From positions 113,242-177,241 of the forward strand of contig JAQWFD010000002.1 of the NCBI GenBank assembly GCA_028704555.1: a stretch of 64,000 nucleotides of DNA. Reading direction: 5' to 3'. Below are positions 17,511 through 26,644 of the stretch, piece by piece. Source of the DNA: Desulfobacterales bacterium (lineage in GTDB: Bacteria > Desulfobacterota > Desulfobacteria > Desulfobacterales > JAQWFD01). A program made the translations under genes and the position numbers. Positions within the stretch are counted from its first letter, which is position 1, and each line of letters opens with the position of its first letter. Under the pieces are notes generated by a model. It saw only the letters and a program-made list of their open reading frames with translations. It had not been told where the DNA came from and made no database searches.

Positions 17511-17533
17511 GTGGGGGAACAGTGGGGGAACAG
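17511..17533. repeat. tandem GGGGGAACAGT motif before the integrase
   Basis: Two copies of GTGGGGGAACA in tandem. The same tandem occurs at 52217-52238 next to the intact tRNA. Position near each island end suggests integrase arm-type or excisionase sites; this is inference. Confidence 0.5.
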
Positions 17534-17546
17534 GAGAAAGCAACAA

Positions 17547-18794
17547 ATGGCTAAAGACTGGCAGACGACCTCATACCCCGGAGTCAGGTTTTACTCTCAC
17601 CCCACCCGCAAAAATGGGGTTCAGAAAGATAGAAATTTTTGTATCCGCTACCGTTTTAAAGATCAGGAAAAGGGTGTAAATATACGCAAAGAGGAGATGA
17701 TCGGCTGGGCCTCTGAAGGCTGGACCATACAGAAAGCGGCAAAAGAGCTTGCCGAATTGAAAAAAAACCATTTGACCGGGGAAGGACCGCAAACCCTTTC
17801 TGAAAAACGGCAGCTGAACAAACAACTTCGCGAAGAATCTCAGCAGGAAGCCGAACAACTTGAACGGGAAAAGATCACTTTCCGGGAATACTTCGAATCT
17901 GAATATTTGCCGAATGCAAGAGAGACGAAAAAGCCCGAGTCTGTCCGAAAAGAACAAGAACACGTCAAGAACTGGATCGGACCGGCTACCGACAACCTTC
18001 CGTTGAAGGAACTCAAGGCGCTTCACCTTGAACGTATTCGTTCCAATATGCTTAACGGGAAATGCGCTGTCCGCTCCAAACGAGTGAAGGTTAAGAAACG
18101 CTCCCCCCGCAGTATTGAATACGTTTTTGCAACCTTCAGATCAGTATGGAATCATGCACGGGATCGGGGAGTTGTCACAACGGGCAGCCCCAGCAAACAG
18201 GTCAATCGTCCGAGGGTAAATAACCAGCGCCAACGATTTCTTTCCCGAGCCGAAGCCGACCTACTCTTGAAACAGATTGCGGAGAGCAGCCAGCAGACCC
18301 ATGATATTTGTCTTTTAAGCCTTCATACCGGCATGCGGTTTTCCGAGATTGCATCCCTTACCTGGGGTTGTGTGGACACGACCGGCGGGCGGATTCAGAT
18401 TCTTAACGCCAAGGGGGCCAAAGACCGCACCGCATTCATGAGGAGGGAAGTCAAAGAAATGTTTGCACTACTGGATCTATGCAAAAATAACGAGCTTGTG
18501 TTTAAAAGCAGAACGGGCGGACGGATCGGAAAAATATCGAAGGCATTTGACAAGGCCGTGGTGGACATAGGGCTGAATCAGGATATAACAGACCCTAAAC
18601 AAAAATTTTCATTTCACTGCTTACGGCACACCTTCGCCAGCTGGCTGGCGGAAGAGGGGGAGAGCCTTCAAGTTGTGCAGAAGCTTCTAGGGCACTCAAC
18701 ACCAATTATGACGCAACGCTATAGCCACCTCGGCGATAATACACTTGAAAGGGCAGTTCTGAACTTCGATAAAAGTAAAACAGATAGCAGGTGA
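17547..18794 (+). CDS. tyrosine recombinase (island integrase)
   Basis: A 415-residue phage-type integrase. The SAM-like core-binding domain (about 110-200: FREYFESEYLPNA) precedes the catalytic domain with Arg I in LHTGMRFSEI (about 263), HCLRHTFAS (about 357) and LGHSTPIMTQRYSHL, whose Tyr (about 392) is the nucleophile. All key residues are present, so it should be active. Start ATG 17547 follows AGGAG; a GTG at 17511 is also in frame but lies within the tandem repeat. It reads inward from the left tRNA-Phe fragment, the expected place for an integrase that targets that tRNA. Confidence 0.94.
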   Translation: MAKDWQTTSYPGVRFYSHPTRKNGVQKDRNFCIRYRFKDQEKGVNIRKEEMIGWASEGWTIQKAAKELAELKKNHLTGEGPQTLSEKRQLNKQLREESQQEAEQLEREKITFREYFESEYLPNARETKKPESVRKEQEHVKNWIGPATDNLPLKELKALHLERIRSNMLNGKCAVRSKRVKVKKRSPRSIEYVFATFRSVWNHARDRGVVTTGSPSKQVNRPRVNNQRQRFLSRAEADLLLKQIAESSQQTHDICLLSLHTGMRFSEIASLTWGCVDTTGGRIQILNAKGAKDRTAFMRREVKEMFALLDLCKNNELVFKSRTGGRIGKISKAFDKAVVDIGLNQDITDPKQKFSFHCLRHTFASWLAEEGESLQVVQKLLGHSTPIMTQRYSHLGDNTLERAVLNFDKSKTDSR

Positions 18795-18864
18795 TAGCAA
18801 AAACAACTTACTGATATTATAGACATACCCAAAAAGCAGGTGACATTCCCACAAGTTTGGATCT

Positions 18865-18931
18865 ATAGCAGGTATCTGTAATTGGAAAATTTCAAAATTG
18901 TTTGAAAGTTCTGTAGAAGTCACTTTTGGGA
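18865..18931. repeat. outer inverted repeat, left copy
   Basis: About 67 bp, starting ATAGCAGGTATCTGTAAT, match the reverse complement of 51676-51743 with scattered mismatches (about 75-80 percent identical by eye). The 301-bp gap after the integrase holds no gene. Confidence 0.65.
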
Positions 18932-19095
18932 TCAAAAAATGTCCTCTAAGCCGTATTCAGAGGTTCGTTTTTATGTAAAAGTTTTTTTTATTTTAATGCG
19001 ATAGTTCGGGCCGACCCACCGCATGCCATAGCACCGCGAGACAGCACAATTTTTGGATATTCAATTTTAAACAGGATTTAATGGTGGAAACAAAG

Positions 19096-20712
19096 TCAGA
19101 AAGCCTCTCGAAGCTTTTTCTCTTTCTTTTCCTTATTCTTGTAATAGCGGCTAATATTTTCATTCCTCTCGTTTAAAATGGGCTTGAACCAATATGAGAT
19201 TTCACAATACTCATCAGATATTCTTTTTATGTTTATCTCAAAGTCCTCGTATTCTTTTTTTCCCACTGATGTTTTTGACTCAAAGCTAAACTCGCCATAT
19301 TTGTCTTGATAGATGCCGAGTATGTCTTCATAATCATTATGGGAAGATTCAATTAATACACCGTAGAACTTGTCCAACCAAAAAATGTAATAAATCCCTT
19401 CTAAACCAACGTGTTTTATTTCCAAAACGTCATTCTTTATAGTGTATACGTCCCCGTATACTTTTCGTCTAGAATATCGCACGCGCTCTCTAAGATATTG
19501 ACTTTTGTCTTTTAGCTTTCCTAATGCGTTAAACTCGTATGGCTCTTTGTCTGGCACAATGTCCTTTAGTGTATATATATAAGTTCCCCACTTTATTCCA
19601 CGAAAACCAAATGCAGGGCCAAGTTGCTCATCGTCTTCTGGAAAGCTTATTCTGCTATCTACTGAGACATTGCTTTCATCCCTTCTTTCTAACGTTAAAT
19701 TAATCATGTATACCACTAATATACTTATGATTATGCCGATTCCGGCCCATTTCAGAATTGAAAGCCTGTTTTTTTTTATCGCCTTGACTTGCACTGTGAC
19801 TGACGCAGGTGAGGTCTTAAATCTTCTATCCCAAGTATGAGATTCTTCTCGTTGTCCTCTTATAGCAGCCGAAGCAACCAATAGTGCTGCTCCAACAACT
19901 AACACAGCCCATCCCCATTGCAGCTCAACGGACTCCAGCGCCGCATCAGCGAAGCCTTTAAATGGGTTGCCTTCCAATTCAACATTCATCTCTTTCTTTA
20001 TTTGAGTCATTTTTGATAAATAGTGAAAAGTCGTAAAAGCTAACATTGCCAGAGAGCCGAATCCAGTGCACCATAGCCCCTTGTATCTGTGTGTGAGACT
20101 CAAGAAAGCAGATACCAATGCAAACGCAAGGATGATGCCTCCGCCTCCTCTCCCATTGTGGAAATAGTTTGCATACCCAACAATGGGTAGCTTCACTATT
20201 GGCATAAAGACCCCCACGAAGAGGACGATTGAACCGGCTATGCCCAATAAATGTTTAATGCCTTTTACCTTCTTATATTTTATCCAGGCCTTTGTGGTGG
20301 AGGGTTCTCCGCAACGTGGACAAAATAGCTCGTTTGGGGATATGCCCTTGCCGCATGAGCTGCAAACGATAGCGGTTTCTTCTGCATTTTGTTCTCCGGA
20401 TGACCTTTCAGCCTTATTTTGTTTTCTCTTGAGTTTTTTGGAACCTGTCTCAGTTAGTTCTTTGGTAAGACGTGTCTTATATTTGGCAAAAATCAGCCCA
20501 CATTTTTCACACTCAACTCCCCTAAGCTGTATATGTTCACATTTTGGACAAACTATCTCACCTGCTTCTGGAGTACATTGCTGTTTGCCAGGCTCTTTCT
20601 TAACGGAGAACTGCTTCTGGCATTTAGGGCATTGTGAATTTGTCCCTTTATCAGAGAGTTTAGAATCATCTATGTGATAAATTGTTTGACAATTCGGACA
20701 TTGGGCATTCAT
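19096..20712 (-). CDS. multi-zinc-ribbon membrane protein of unknown function
   Basis: A 538-residue protein. The N-terminus is an MJ0042-type zinc finger (CPNC...CPKC, residues 4-35), followed by a second (CPKC...CEKC, about 60) and a third zinc ribbon (CSSC...CPRC, about 120). Four or five hydrophobic segments follow (about 155-290, and one at about 325-345), then a ~190-residue soluble C-terminal domain rich in Tyr and acidic residues, probably outside the cytoplasm. Start at the second ATG (20712) because AGGAG is 7 nt upstream of it. Low GC and isolated on the minus strand. I do not recognise the C-terminal domain and cannot name a role. Confidence 0.75.
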   Translation of the reverse strand: MNAQCPNCQTIYHIDDSKLSDKGTNSQCPKCQKQFSVKKEPGKQQCTPEAGEIVCPKCEHIQLRGVECEKCGLIFAKYKTRLTKELTETGSKKLKRKQNKAERSSGEQNAEETAIVCSSCGKGISPNELFCPRCGEPSTTKAWIKYKKVKGIKHLLGIAGSIVLFVGVFMPIVKLPIVGYANYFHNGRGGGGIILAFALVSAFLSLTHRYKGLWCTGFGSLAMLAFTTFHYLSKMTQIKKEMNVELEGNPFKGFADAALESVELQWGWAVLVVGAALLVASAAIRGQREESHTWDRRFKTSPASVTVQVKAIKKNRLSILKWAGIGIIISILVVYMINLTLERRDESNVSVDSRISFPEDDEQLGPAFGFRGIKWGTYIYTLKDIVPDKEPYEFNALGKLKDKSQYLRERVRYSRRKVYGDVYTIKNDVLEIKHVGLEGIYYIFWLDKFYGVLIESSHNDYEDILGIYQDKYGEFSFESKTSVGKKEYEDFEINIKRISDEYCEISYWFKPILNERNENISRYYKNKEKKEKKLREAF

Positions 20713-20924
20713 TACCATTCTCCTAATTCAAGTCCTTCCCACCACAAGGCAGATGATATTAAATTACTTTAATATGTGATTTAAAGGGGTTAGCAGTCAA
20801 TCTATCTATTTTGTTCTTGTCTCTTATTCTTCCTATCAAGATTCAAGAGCAATTTTGCCCTCAATCCCAACAAATGTTTCATGGACAGGGGGCTATGTAG
20901 TTTAATTGTCATCGATAGAGTAGC

Positions 20925-21000
20925 ACCTACCGCCAAGCTCACTTGGACCGAGGGCAGCCAAACCCTTGGGATCAGGTGAAGCGAAGCGTCAGGTTAGATT
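20925..21000 (-). other. attC-like site A (end of gene cassette 1)
   Basis: On the minus strand it begins with R'' AAATCTAAC, which is exactly complementary to the first bases of the same cassette (GTTAGATTT at 21732-21740), as expected of an integron cassette. The interior folds: CACCTGATCCCAAGGG pairs with CCCTCGGTCCAAGTG with one bulge. The other end (GGTAGGT) is a degenerate match to GTTRRRY. The stop codon of the cassette gene overlaps R''. Confidence 0.55.
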
Positions 21001-21719
21001 TTTTTTATTTTATTATACTTGAGCCAATGAGGTAGTTTATTTTTGTCTTCAAAGTGTAAAATGATATTTATTGAAATTTCTGGGTAATTTTCATCATGTG
21101 ATTGTAATAAATCAGACCAAATATTCTCAGGATACATACCTGTATTGATATTTGATTTGTTTTGATCCTTTGTTGTTACATGAACTATTTTATTTCTTAG
21201 CTTCCTCAGTCTAATATAAGCTTCCCACAAAACCGTTCCTTTTGGAGTTTTAACATTGAGTTGTTGAGGTAAAACATTTCCAATTTTTTCATCTAGAGAC
21301 AACCATTCAATTCGTTTACTACTTAAGGCACCATAAATCCCAGATTTAAATTTTTTTTCATAATATTTATCTTCAACGATTTTATCGTTTGCGTATGATT
21401 CAAGTGCATTAAATGAAAATATAATTGATGCAATTGTATATTCGAAATAATTAAATAATCCTGTAAACTCATCATTTAAGCATGATTTAATAATCTCGTT
21501 ATATAATGGCTTTGACGATTTAAAATTATTAAATGCTATAGATAAAAATAATGCAGTCGGACTTGGAGGAGGAAAACTGACTTCGGTAGAATCTTGTATT
21601 GTGGAAGTAGGTGAATAGCATGCTGTTCCGGCTGATATTTTCTTACCCTTAATAAAACAATCTTTTGTTACTTGTGATACATGCTTGGTTCTCCAATCAA
21701 TATCTTTTGCAGTTTTCAT
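20994..21719 (-). CDS. cassette-encoded protein with HEPN-like RNxxxH motif
   Basis: A 241-residue, AT-rich gene. No family recognised with certainty. A central helical region (FNYFEYTIASIIFSFNALES) followed by LRKLRNKIVHV has the form of HEPN domains, with R-N-x-x-x-H as catalytic RNase motif; HEPN proteins are common in toxins and abortive-infection systems. The gene starts 20 nt inside the presumed cassette boundary and its TAA overlaps the attC R'' sequence, the compact layout typical of integron cassettes. A defence or toxin role is plausible but inferred. Confidence 0.65.
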   Translation of the reverse strand: MKTAKDIDWRTKHVSQVTKDCFIKGKKISAGTACYSPTSTIQDSTEVSFPPPSPTALFLSIAFNNFKSSKPLYNEIIKSCLNDEFTGLFNYFEYTIASIIFSFNALESYANDKIVEDKYYEKKFKSGIYGALSSKRIEWLSLDEKIGNVLPQQLNVKTPKGTVLWEAYIRLRKLRNKIVHVTTKDQNKSNINTGMYPENIWSDLLQSHDENYPEISINIILHFEDKNKLPHWLKYNKIKKI

Positions 21720-21731
21720 GTTTTTATCCGT

Positions 21732-21799
21732 AAATCTAACATTGTAATCAGCCGCCCGGCTTTTGGGGTCGGCTGGATTTATTGGTTATTGGTTATAGG
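21732..21799 (-). other. attC-like site B (end of gene cassette 2)
   Basis: On the minus strand: R'' CCTATAAC, L'' with AATCCAGCCG, L' with CGGCTGATT (pairing with one extra base, the hallmark bulge of attC), and R' GTTAGAT (fits GTTRRRY). R'' is exactly complementary to GTTATAGG at 21992-21999, the start of the same cassette. About 68 bp, close in design to aadA-type attC sites. Confidence 0.65.
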
Positions 21800-21984
21800 T
21801 TTGAACCTTTTTTGTAGACAACGAGATTGAATTCAAATGCCAAGGCGATAACATCCCTCTTGCTTATTACGAGAACGCCCTCATTTGGTTCCTTGAGCAC
21901 TATTTTCCTATTATCCTCATGGCCTTCCCACAAAACCTTTTCCACGTCATCGTCGTGCCATTCATGTAGTGTCATTACTTCCAT
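21793..21984 (-). CDS. small cassette-encoded protein, unknown function
   Basis: A 63-residue acidic protein (MEVMTLHEWHDDDVEKVLW...). It is preceded by AGGTGAG and lies wholly inside a 259-bp unit (21740-21998) bounded by attC-type core sites; its TAA overlaps the R'' of site B. No recognisable domain. The context, not the sequence, makes it believable as a gene. Confidence 0.55.
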   Translation of the reverse strand: MEVMTLHEWHDDDVEKVLWEGHEDNRKIVLKEPNEGVLVISKRDVIALAFEFNLVVYKKGSNL

Positions 21985-22002
21985 TTTCTCACCTATAACA
22001 AG

Positions 22003-22382
22003 TGATTAAGTAGTTTCTGTTTATCTCCATGGACCAGAAATGGGTGACGACGAATTTCCGAGAAAATTATGTTGTTTATAACTGATTATCACTCATTTCG
22101 GAATGATAACCGGAAACCGTATAACTATTCACGAATTACGTTTTATCCATTTTTCTGCATGAAAAGCCAGCTACTGATAATTCAGGTACCGATGAGGAGT
22201 AGAAAATATTTCGAGATCAAATGAACTGGGATAATGGATAAAATCTTGTAGAGCTGAGGTGCTGTTATTTCTCTCGATAGGGAGAATATAAATAAGATGA
22301 GTAATTTGCAAGGGAGAATATCTTTTTCCAACTTTTTTCCGGTAATATGAAATTGCATACCTGTTGACATAACTTGCCAATG
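22003..22382. repeat. inner inverted repeat, left copy (~380 bp)
   Basis: The reverse complement of this stretch is found at 47423-47803 with about 90 percent identity by eye. It is non-coding. Within it TTTCTGTTTATC and its mirror GATAAACAGAAA (clearest in the right copy) form an internal inverted pair about 120 bp apart. The repeat begins a few bases from the outer edge of gene cassette 2. Confidence 0.85.
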
Positions 22383-22473
22383 TTCACAATTGGATAGATA
22401 CCGGAATAATGACAGATATGAAACAGACATCGCATAATTTTAAAAGGGCTGGCACGAGCTTGAGGTGCAGCCC

Positions 22474-22581
22474 ATGACCATCCTCACCATCCGCCGTCAC
22501 GAGAATGTGCGAGCGTCAGCAACAGCGCGCTTCATTGCCCAGAAACGCAAAGGGACCCTGCCCGAAGGAGTGAAAGCGTGA
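22474..22581 (+). pseudogene. 3' fragment of an unrecognised gene
   Basis: A short frame (MTILTIRRHENV..., ending LPEGVKA) overlaps the start of the next pseudogene by GTGA, like the end of an operon gene. The open frame begins after a stop just upstream and no ribosome site precedes it. Probably the C-terminus of a truncated gene cut off by the inner repeat. Confidence 0.35.
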
Positions 22582-23112
22582 ACATTGGAGAACCCTCAAA
22601 GCTGAACAAAATACCAGAAGACAGCCCGGCAGTCATCCTCCGGCCGTTCGTCTACGGCACACTGAAACTGGGATACTGGAACCACGAACGCTTCTGCGTC
22701 CAGCCTCAAAGCATCGAACCGGCCACCGTATGGGGCGGGCACCACCATCTCTCAGCAGGATTCCCGACTCTGGAGGTACCGGATAGTCTCATCTTGGCTC
22801 ACGACACCGGCGATCCCATAGCCTACAGACACAGCGCCAGACCGACGGCCTACGTTTCGAGCGCCCCTCAGGTGACTGGGACCTGATCCAGGGCGAGTTG
22901 GTAACCTTCACCGACCCGCTACGCGACCTGACTCCAATCGACCGGTTGGAAGGCTTCCGCCCTGACGGGCTCAGTATGTATCAGCGGGTGATGGTTGCGG
23001 CAAAGGCTGAACATTCGATTTGCCCGCCTGGATTTACTATTTTAGAGGTCTTATCCGGACGAAAGCGTTTGACAATCGGCAACTGCCAAAATATACATGG
23101 AAGATGTTTTAA
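22578..23112 (+). pseudogene. gamma-glutamylcyclotransferase-family pseudogene
   Basis: The family start is clear: RPFVYGTLKLGYWNHERFC (GGCT fold, with the YGTL substrate loop), FPTLEVPDS. The frame shifts at about 22830-22870, after which GDWDLIQGELVTFTDPLRDL, PIDRLEGFRP and MYQRVMVAA follow in a second frame. A second shift near 23010 moves the end (LPAWIYYFRG..TKAFDNRQ and PKYTWKMF-stop) into a third frame. Two frameshifts in ~530 bp make this a dead gene. Confidence 0.8.
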
Positions 23113-23192
23113 GTTGGAGAAGCTGCGCCCGGCATCCCCGTTTTCGCCTCTGACATGGCTATAAACCCAATCGCCCATGAGGAGCTAAAGAT

Positions 23193-23375
23193 ATGGCCGA
23201 GATGGAAGGCCCTTGGTTATCAGTAGACGCAATAGACAGGCACCTCGGGGTCAGCAGCAGTGACACCGTTTACCGCTGGATCGATAAGCACGCCATGCCC
23301 GCCCATCGCATGGGGCGTCTTTCGAAGTTCAAGAAAGATGAAGCGGATCGTAACAAAAAGGATTCGGATAAATGA
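23193..23375 (+). CDS. excisionase-family helix-turn-helix protein
   Basis: A 60-residue HTH_17/excisionase-like protein: WLSVDAIDRHLGVSSSDTVYRWIDK, then PAHRMGRLSKFKKDE. AGGAG precedes ATG 23193, and its stop overlaps the next start (ATGA). Small proteins of this type head restriction-modification and other defence operons and probably regulate them. The end is short compared with related proteins (KKDEADRNKK in place of a DAWV-type end), possibly a small deletion. Confidence 0.75.
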   Translation: MAEMEGPWLSVDAIDRHLGVSSSDTVYRWIDKHAMPAHRMGRLSKFKKDEADRNKKDSDK

Positions 23376-26300
23376 AGATCATCGACAACATCAACTCTTT
23401 GCTGGGCGACGATCTGAAGGCTTCCATCCACCCCAAAGCCAAACTGAAAATTGCGGCATCGTGCTTTTCAATCTATGCCTATGAAGCCTTAAAGTCCGAG
23501 CTCGCGAAGATTGAATCGTTGGAATTCATTTTCACAGCACCGACCTTCGTTCCCAATGAAGTTACCGATAAGCTCAGAAAAGAGCGTCGAGAGTTTTTTA
23601 TCCCCAAAGCCAACCGCGAACGTAGCCTCTATGGGTCAGAATTTGAGATTCAGCTTCGCAACAAACTCACCCAGCGAGCCATTGCCCGCGAGTGCGCCGA
23701 ATGGATGCGCCGCAAAGCCAAATTTCGTTCTAACAAAACCAAGTCCCCGATGCAGCAGTTTGCCTGTGTTCAGGGGCCAGAGCAGGACGTTGCCTATATG
23801 CCTCTGCACGGCTTCACCGCCGTGGATTTGGGATATCAACAAGGAGATGCCGTTTCCAATATCGTTAACCGCGTAGATGAAGCTGCCTTTACCTCGACCT
23901 ACCTTCAGCTTTTTGACCAAATCTGGAACGATCCGGGCAAGCTCGAAGATGTCACCGCCGCGATCTGTGATCATATCGCATCGGTCTATCAGGAAAATTC
24001 GCCCGAACGCATCTACTTCCTGATGCTCTACAATATTTTCAGCGATTTCCTCAATGATATCGATGAAGACGTGTTACCCAACGACCGCACGGGCTACCAG
24101 GACACACTGGTCTGGAACAAACTTTTCAATTTTCAGCGCGATGCCGCCATAGGCATTATCAATAAGCTGGAAACATACAACGGCTGCATCCTGGCGGATA
24201 GCGTTGGTCTTGGTAAAACCTTCACGGCGCTGGCCGTTGTGAAATATTACGAACTGCGCAATCGGTCAGTGCTTGTTCTGTGCCCCAAAAAACTCGCGGA
24301 CAACTGGTTAAACTACAACAGCAACCTGACGACCAATATCTTCTCCAAGGATCGCTTCAATTACGATGTGCTGTGTCACACCGACCTTTCCCGCACCTCG
24401 GGTGAGTCGTTTGGCATTCCTCTGAATCGGATCAATTGGGGCAACTATGATCTGGTCGTCATCGATGAATCCCATAACTTCCGCAATAACGATGCCGTTA
24501 AAGACCGAGAAACCCGATATCAGAAGCTGATGAACCAGGTCGTCCGCCAGGGCGTTAAAACCAAGGTCCTGATGCTGTCTGCCACTCCGGTCAACAATCG
24601 ATTCAATGACCTTCGCAATCAACTGGCCCTGGCCTACGAAGGCGACTCCGAAAATCTCAGCAAGAAGCTGCGCACGGGCAGAACAGTAGAAGAAATCTTC
24701 CGCAACGCCCAGACGGTATTCAATCAGTGGTCAAAGCTGGCCCCGGAGGATCGTACGGCGCGAGCTATCTTGGATTCCCTTGATTTTGACTTCTTTGAGT
24801 TGCTGGATAGCGTTACCATCGCCCGTTCGCGAAAGCATATCCAGACCTTTTACGACACCAGTGACATAGGCCAGTTTCCCGAGCGCCGCAAACCCCTGTC
24901 GTTTCATTCTCCACTGACCGGGCGCACGGATGTCATGAGCTTCAATGAAATATTCGAACAGCTCTCGCTGCTTAAACTGGCCGTCTACGCCCCGATCAGC
25001 TACATCCTTCCCAGTCGTCTCAAAAAGTATGAAGACCTGTACGACACGCAGGTGGAAGGCGGCAAAGGAAAGCTCAAGCAGGCAGACCGCGAACGAAGTC
25101 TGCAGGCATTGATGACGACCAATCTGCTCAAACGCCTGGAAAGCTCGGTCGAAGCCTTTCGGCTTACGCTGCAAAGTCTGCATAACAACCACACCCGCAC
25201 CCTGAATAAAATTGATTCATTCAAGGTCGCAGGCCGTGCTGACAGCATTTCCGACTGGACCGGTAGCTTGGCAAATCTTGAAGCCGAGGAAGATGACATC
25301 CCCGTTTTGGAGGACGCAGAAATCGGCGGTAAGGTCAAAATCAACCTGGTCGACATGGATCTTCCCTCATGGGAACATGACCTGAAGGTTGATCTGGAAG
25401 TTATTAACGCCTTGCTAAGCTCCATGGCAAAAGTCACCCCCGAGGACGATGCCAAGCTGCAACACCTGAAAGCCCTGATCCTCAGAAAGATTGAAAATCC
25501 CATCAATGACGGCAACAAAAAAGTCCTTATTTTCACAGCGTTTGCCGACACGGCCAATTACCTTTACAACAACCTGGCGGATACCCTACTGGCAACACAG
25601 GGGCTGCACACCGGAAAAGTAACCGGCAAGGATGCGCCGAAATCAACCCTCAAGAAGAACTATGATTTCCAGTCGCTGTTGACGCTTTTCTCTCCTCGCG
25701 CCAAAGAGAAGGCTCAGGTGCTGCCAAATGAACCAGCTGAATTGGACCTGCTGATCGGCACCGACTGTATCTCCGAAGGGCAGAACCTTCAGGACTGCGA
25801 TTACCTGGTCAACTATGACATCCACTGGAACCCGGTCCGCATCATTCAGCGATTCGGTCGGATCGACCGTATCGGCTCCATCAATAAGACCATACAGCTT
25901 GTCAACTACTGGCCCGATATTTCTCTGGATGAATACATCAATCTCAAGGAACGGGTCGAAAACCGGATGGTCATTGCCGACGTGACGGCCACCGGCGACG
26001 ACAACGTCCTCACGGCAAAAAGCAACGAAATTTCGTATCGGAAAGAGCAACTCCGGCGTATGCAGGAAGAGGTGATCGAACTGGAAGACCTTAAAACAGG
26101 TGTGTCCATCACCGATCTTGGTCTGAATGACTTTCGCATGGATCTGCTGAACTATGTCAAAACCAATGGTGACCTTGCCAACATGCCCAATGGCATGCAT
26201 GCGGTTGTCCCCGCCAGGCCTGAAGTGGGATTGCACTCCGGCGTCATCTTCGCACTGCGCAACCTCAACCATGGCGTCAACATTAACCAGCAGAACCGGC

Positions 26301-26644
26301 TGCATCCCTACTATTTGATCTATATCGCAGGCGATGGGAAGGTTATCGCCAACCACACCGAGGTCAAATCACTGCTCGACCTGGTGCGCTCCAGCTGCAA
26401 GGGTCAGGGAGAACCCATTCAGGCCGTATGTCGCTTGTTCAATCAGCTAACTGATGAAGGCCGCGACATGAAAGCCTGTTCCGACCTGCTAAGCACTGCC
26501 ATCCGTTCTATGATCGACGTCAAGGAGGAAAAGGACCTCGAAAGCCTGTTCTCGGGCGGCAAAACCACGGCCCTGGTAAACACAATCGCCGGACTCGACG
26601 ATTTTGAGCTCGTCGCCTTTCTTGTTGTACAGGGGGAAGGATGA
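23372..26644 (+). CDS. SNF2-type helicase with N-terminal PLD-like region
   Basis: A 1090-residue superfamily 2 helicase of the RapA/HepA kind. The N-terminal 200 residues look like the phospholipase-D-like domain found in such proteins, but no HxK motif is certain. Motifs: Walker A ADSVGLGKTFTA (about 275), DESHNF (about 364), LSATPVNNR (about 403), and GTDCISEGQNLQDCD with RIIQRFGRIDRIGS (about 800-830). It should move on double-stranded DNA using ATP. It is translationally coupled on both sides (ATGA overlaps) and is the second gene of a five-enzyme operon with DUF4391, DinD-like, Mod and Res proteins. Confidence 0.88.
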   Translation: MKIIDNINSLLGDDLKASIHPKAKLKIAASCFSIYAYEALKSELAKIESLEFIFTAPTFVPNEVTDKLRKERREFFIPKANRERSLYGSEFEIQLRNKLTQRAIARECAEWMRRKAKFRSNKTKSPMQQFACVQGPEQDVAYMPLHGFTAVDLGYQQGDAVSNIVNRVDEAAFTSTYLQLFDQIWNDPGKLEDVTAAICDHIASVYQENSPERIYFLMLYNIFSDFLNDIDEDVLPNDRTGYQDTLVWNKLFNFQRDAAIGIINKLETYNGCILADSVGLGKTFTALAVVKYYELRNRSVLVLCPKKLADNWLNYNSNLTTNIFSKDRFNYDVLCHTDLSRTSGESFGIPLNRINWGNYDLVVIDESHNFRNNDAVKDRETRYQKLMNQVVRQGVKTKVLMLSATPVNNRFNDLRNQLALAYEGDSENLSKKLRTGRTVEEIFRNAQTVFNQWSKLAPEDRTARAILDSLDFDFFELLDSVTIARSRKHIQTFYDTSDIGQFPERRKPLSFHSPLTGRTDVMSFNEIFEQLSLLKLAVYAPISYILPSRLKKYEDLYDTQVEGGKGKLKQADRERSLQALMTTNLLKRLESSVEAFRLTLQSLHNNHTRTLNKIDSFKVAGRADSISDWTGSLANLEAEEDDIPVLEDAEIGGKVKINLVDMDLPSWEHDLKVDLEVINALLSSMAKVTPEDDAKLQHLKALILRKIENPINDGNKKVLIFTAFADTANYLYNNLADTLLATQGLHTGKVTGKDAPKSTLKKNYDFQSLLTLFSPRAKEKAQVLPNEPAELDLLIGTDCISEGQNLQDCDYLVNYDIHWNPVRIIQRFGRIDRIGSINKTIQLVNYWPDISLDEYINLKERVENRMVIADVTATGDDNVLTAKSNEISYRKEQLRRMQEEVIELEDLKTGVSITDLGLNDFRMDLLNYVKTNGDLANMPNGMHAVVPARPEVGLHSGVIFALRNLNHGVNINQQNRLHPYYLIYIAGDGKVIANHTEVKSLLDLVRSSCKGQGEPIQAVCRLFNQLTDEGRDMKACSDLLSTAIRSMIDVKEEKDLESLFSGGKTTALVNTIAGLDDFELVAFLVVQGEG

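Noticed and set aside
18795..19095. A gene between the integrase and the zinc-ribbon gene
   Set aside because: Only short frames without ribosome sites; the stretch is explained by the outer inverted repeat.
22171..22430. Minus-strand small frames inside the inner repeat
   Set aside because: They are not kept open in the right copy as a conserved protein and lack ribosome sites.
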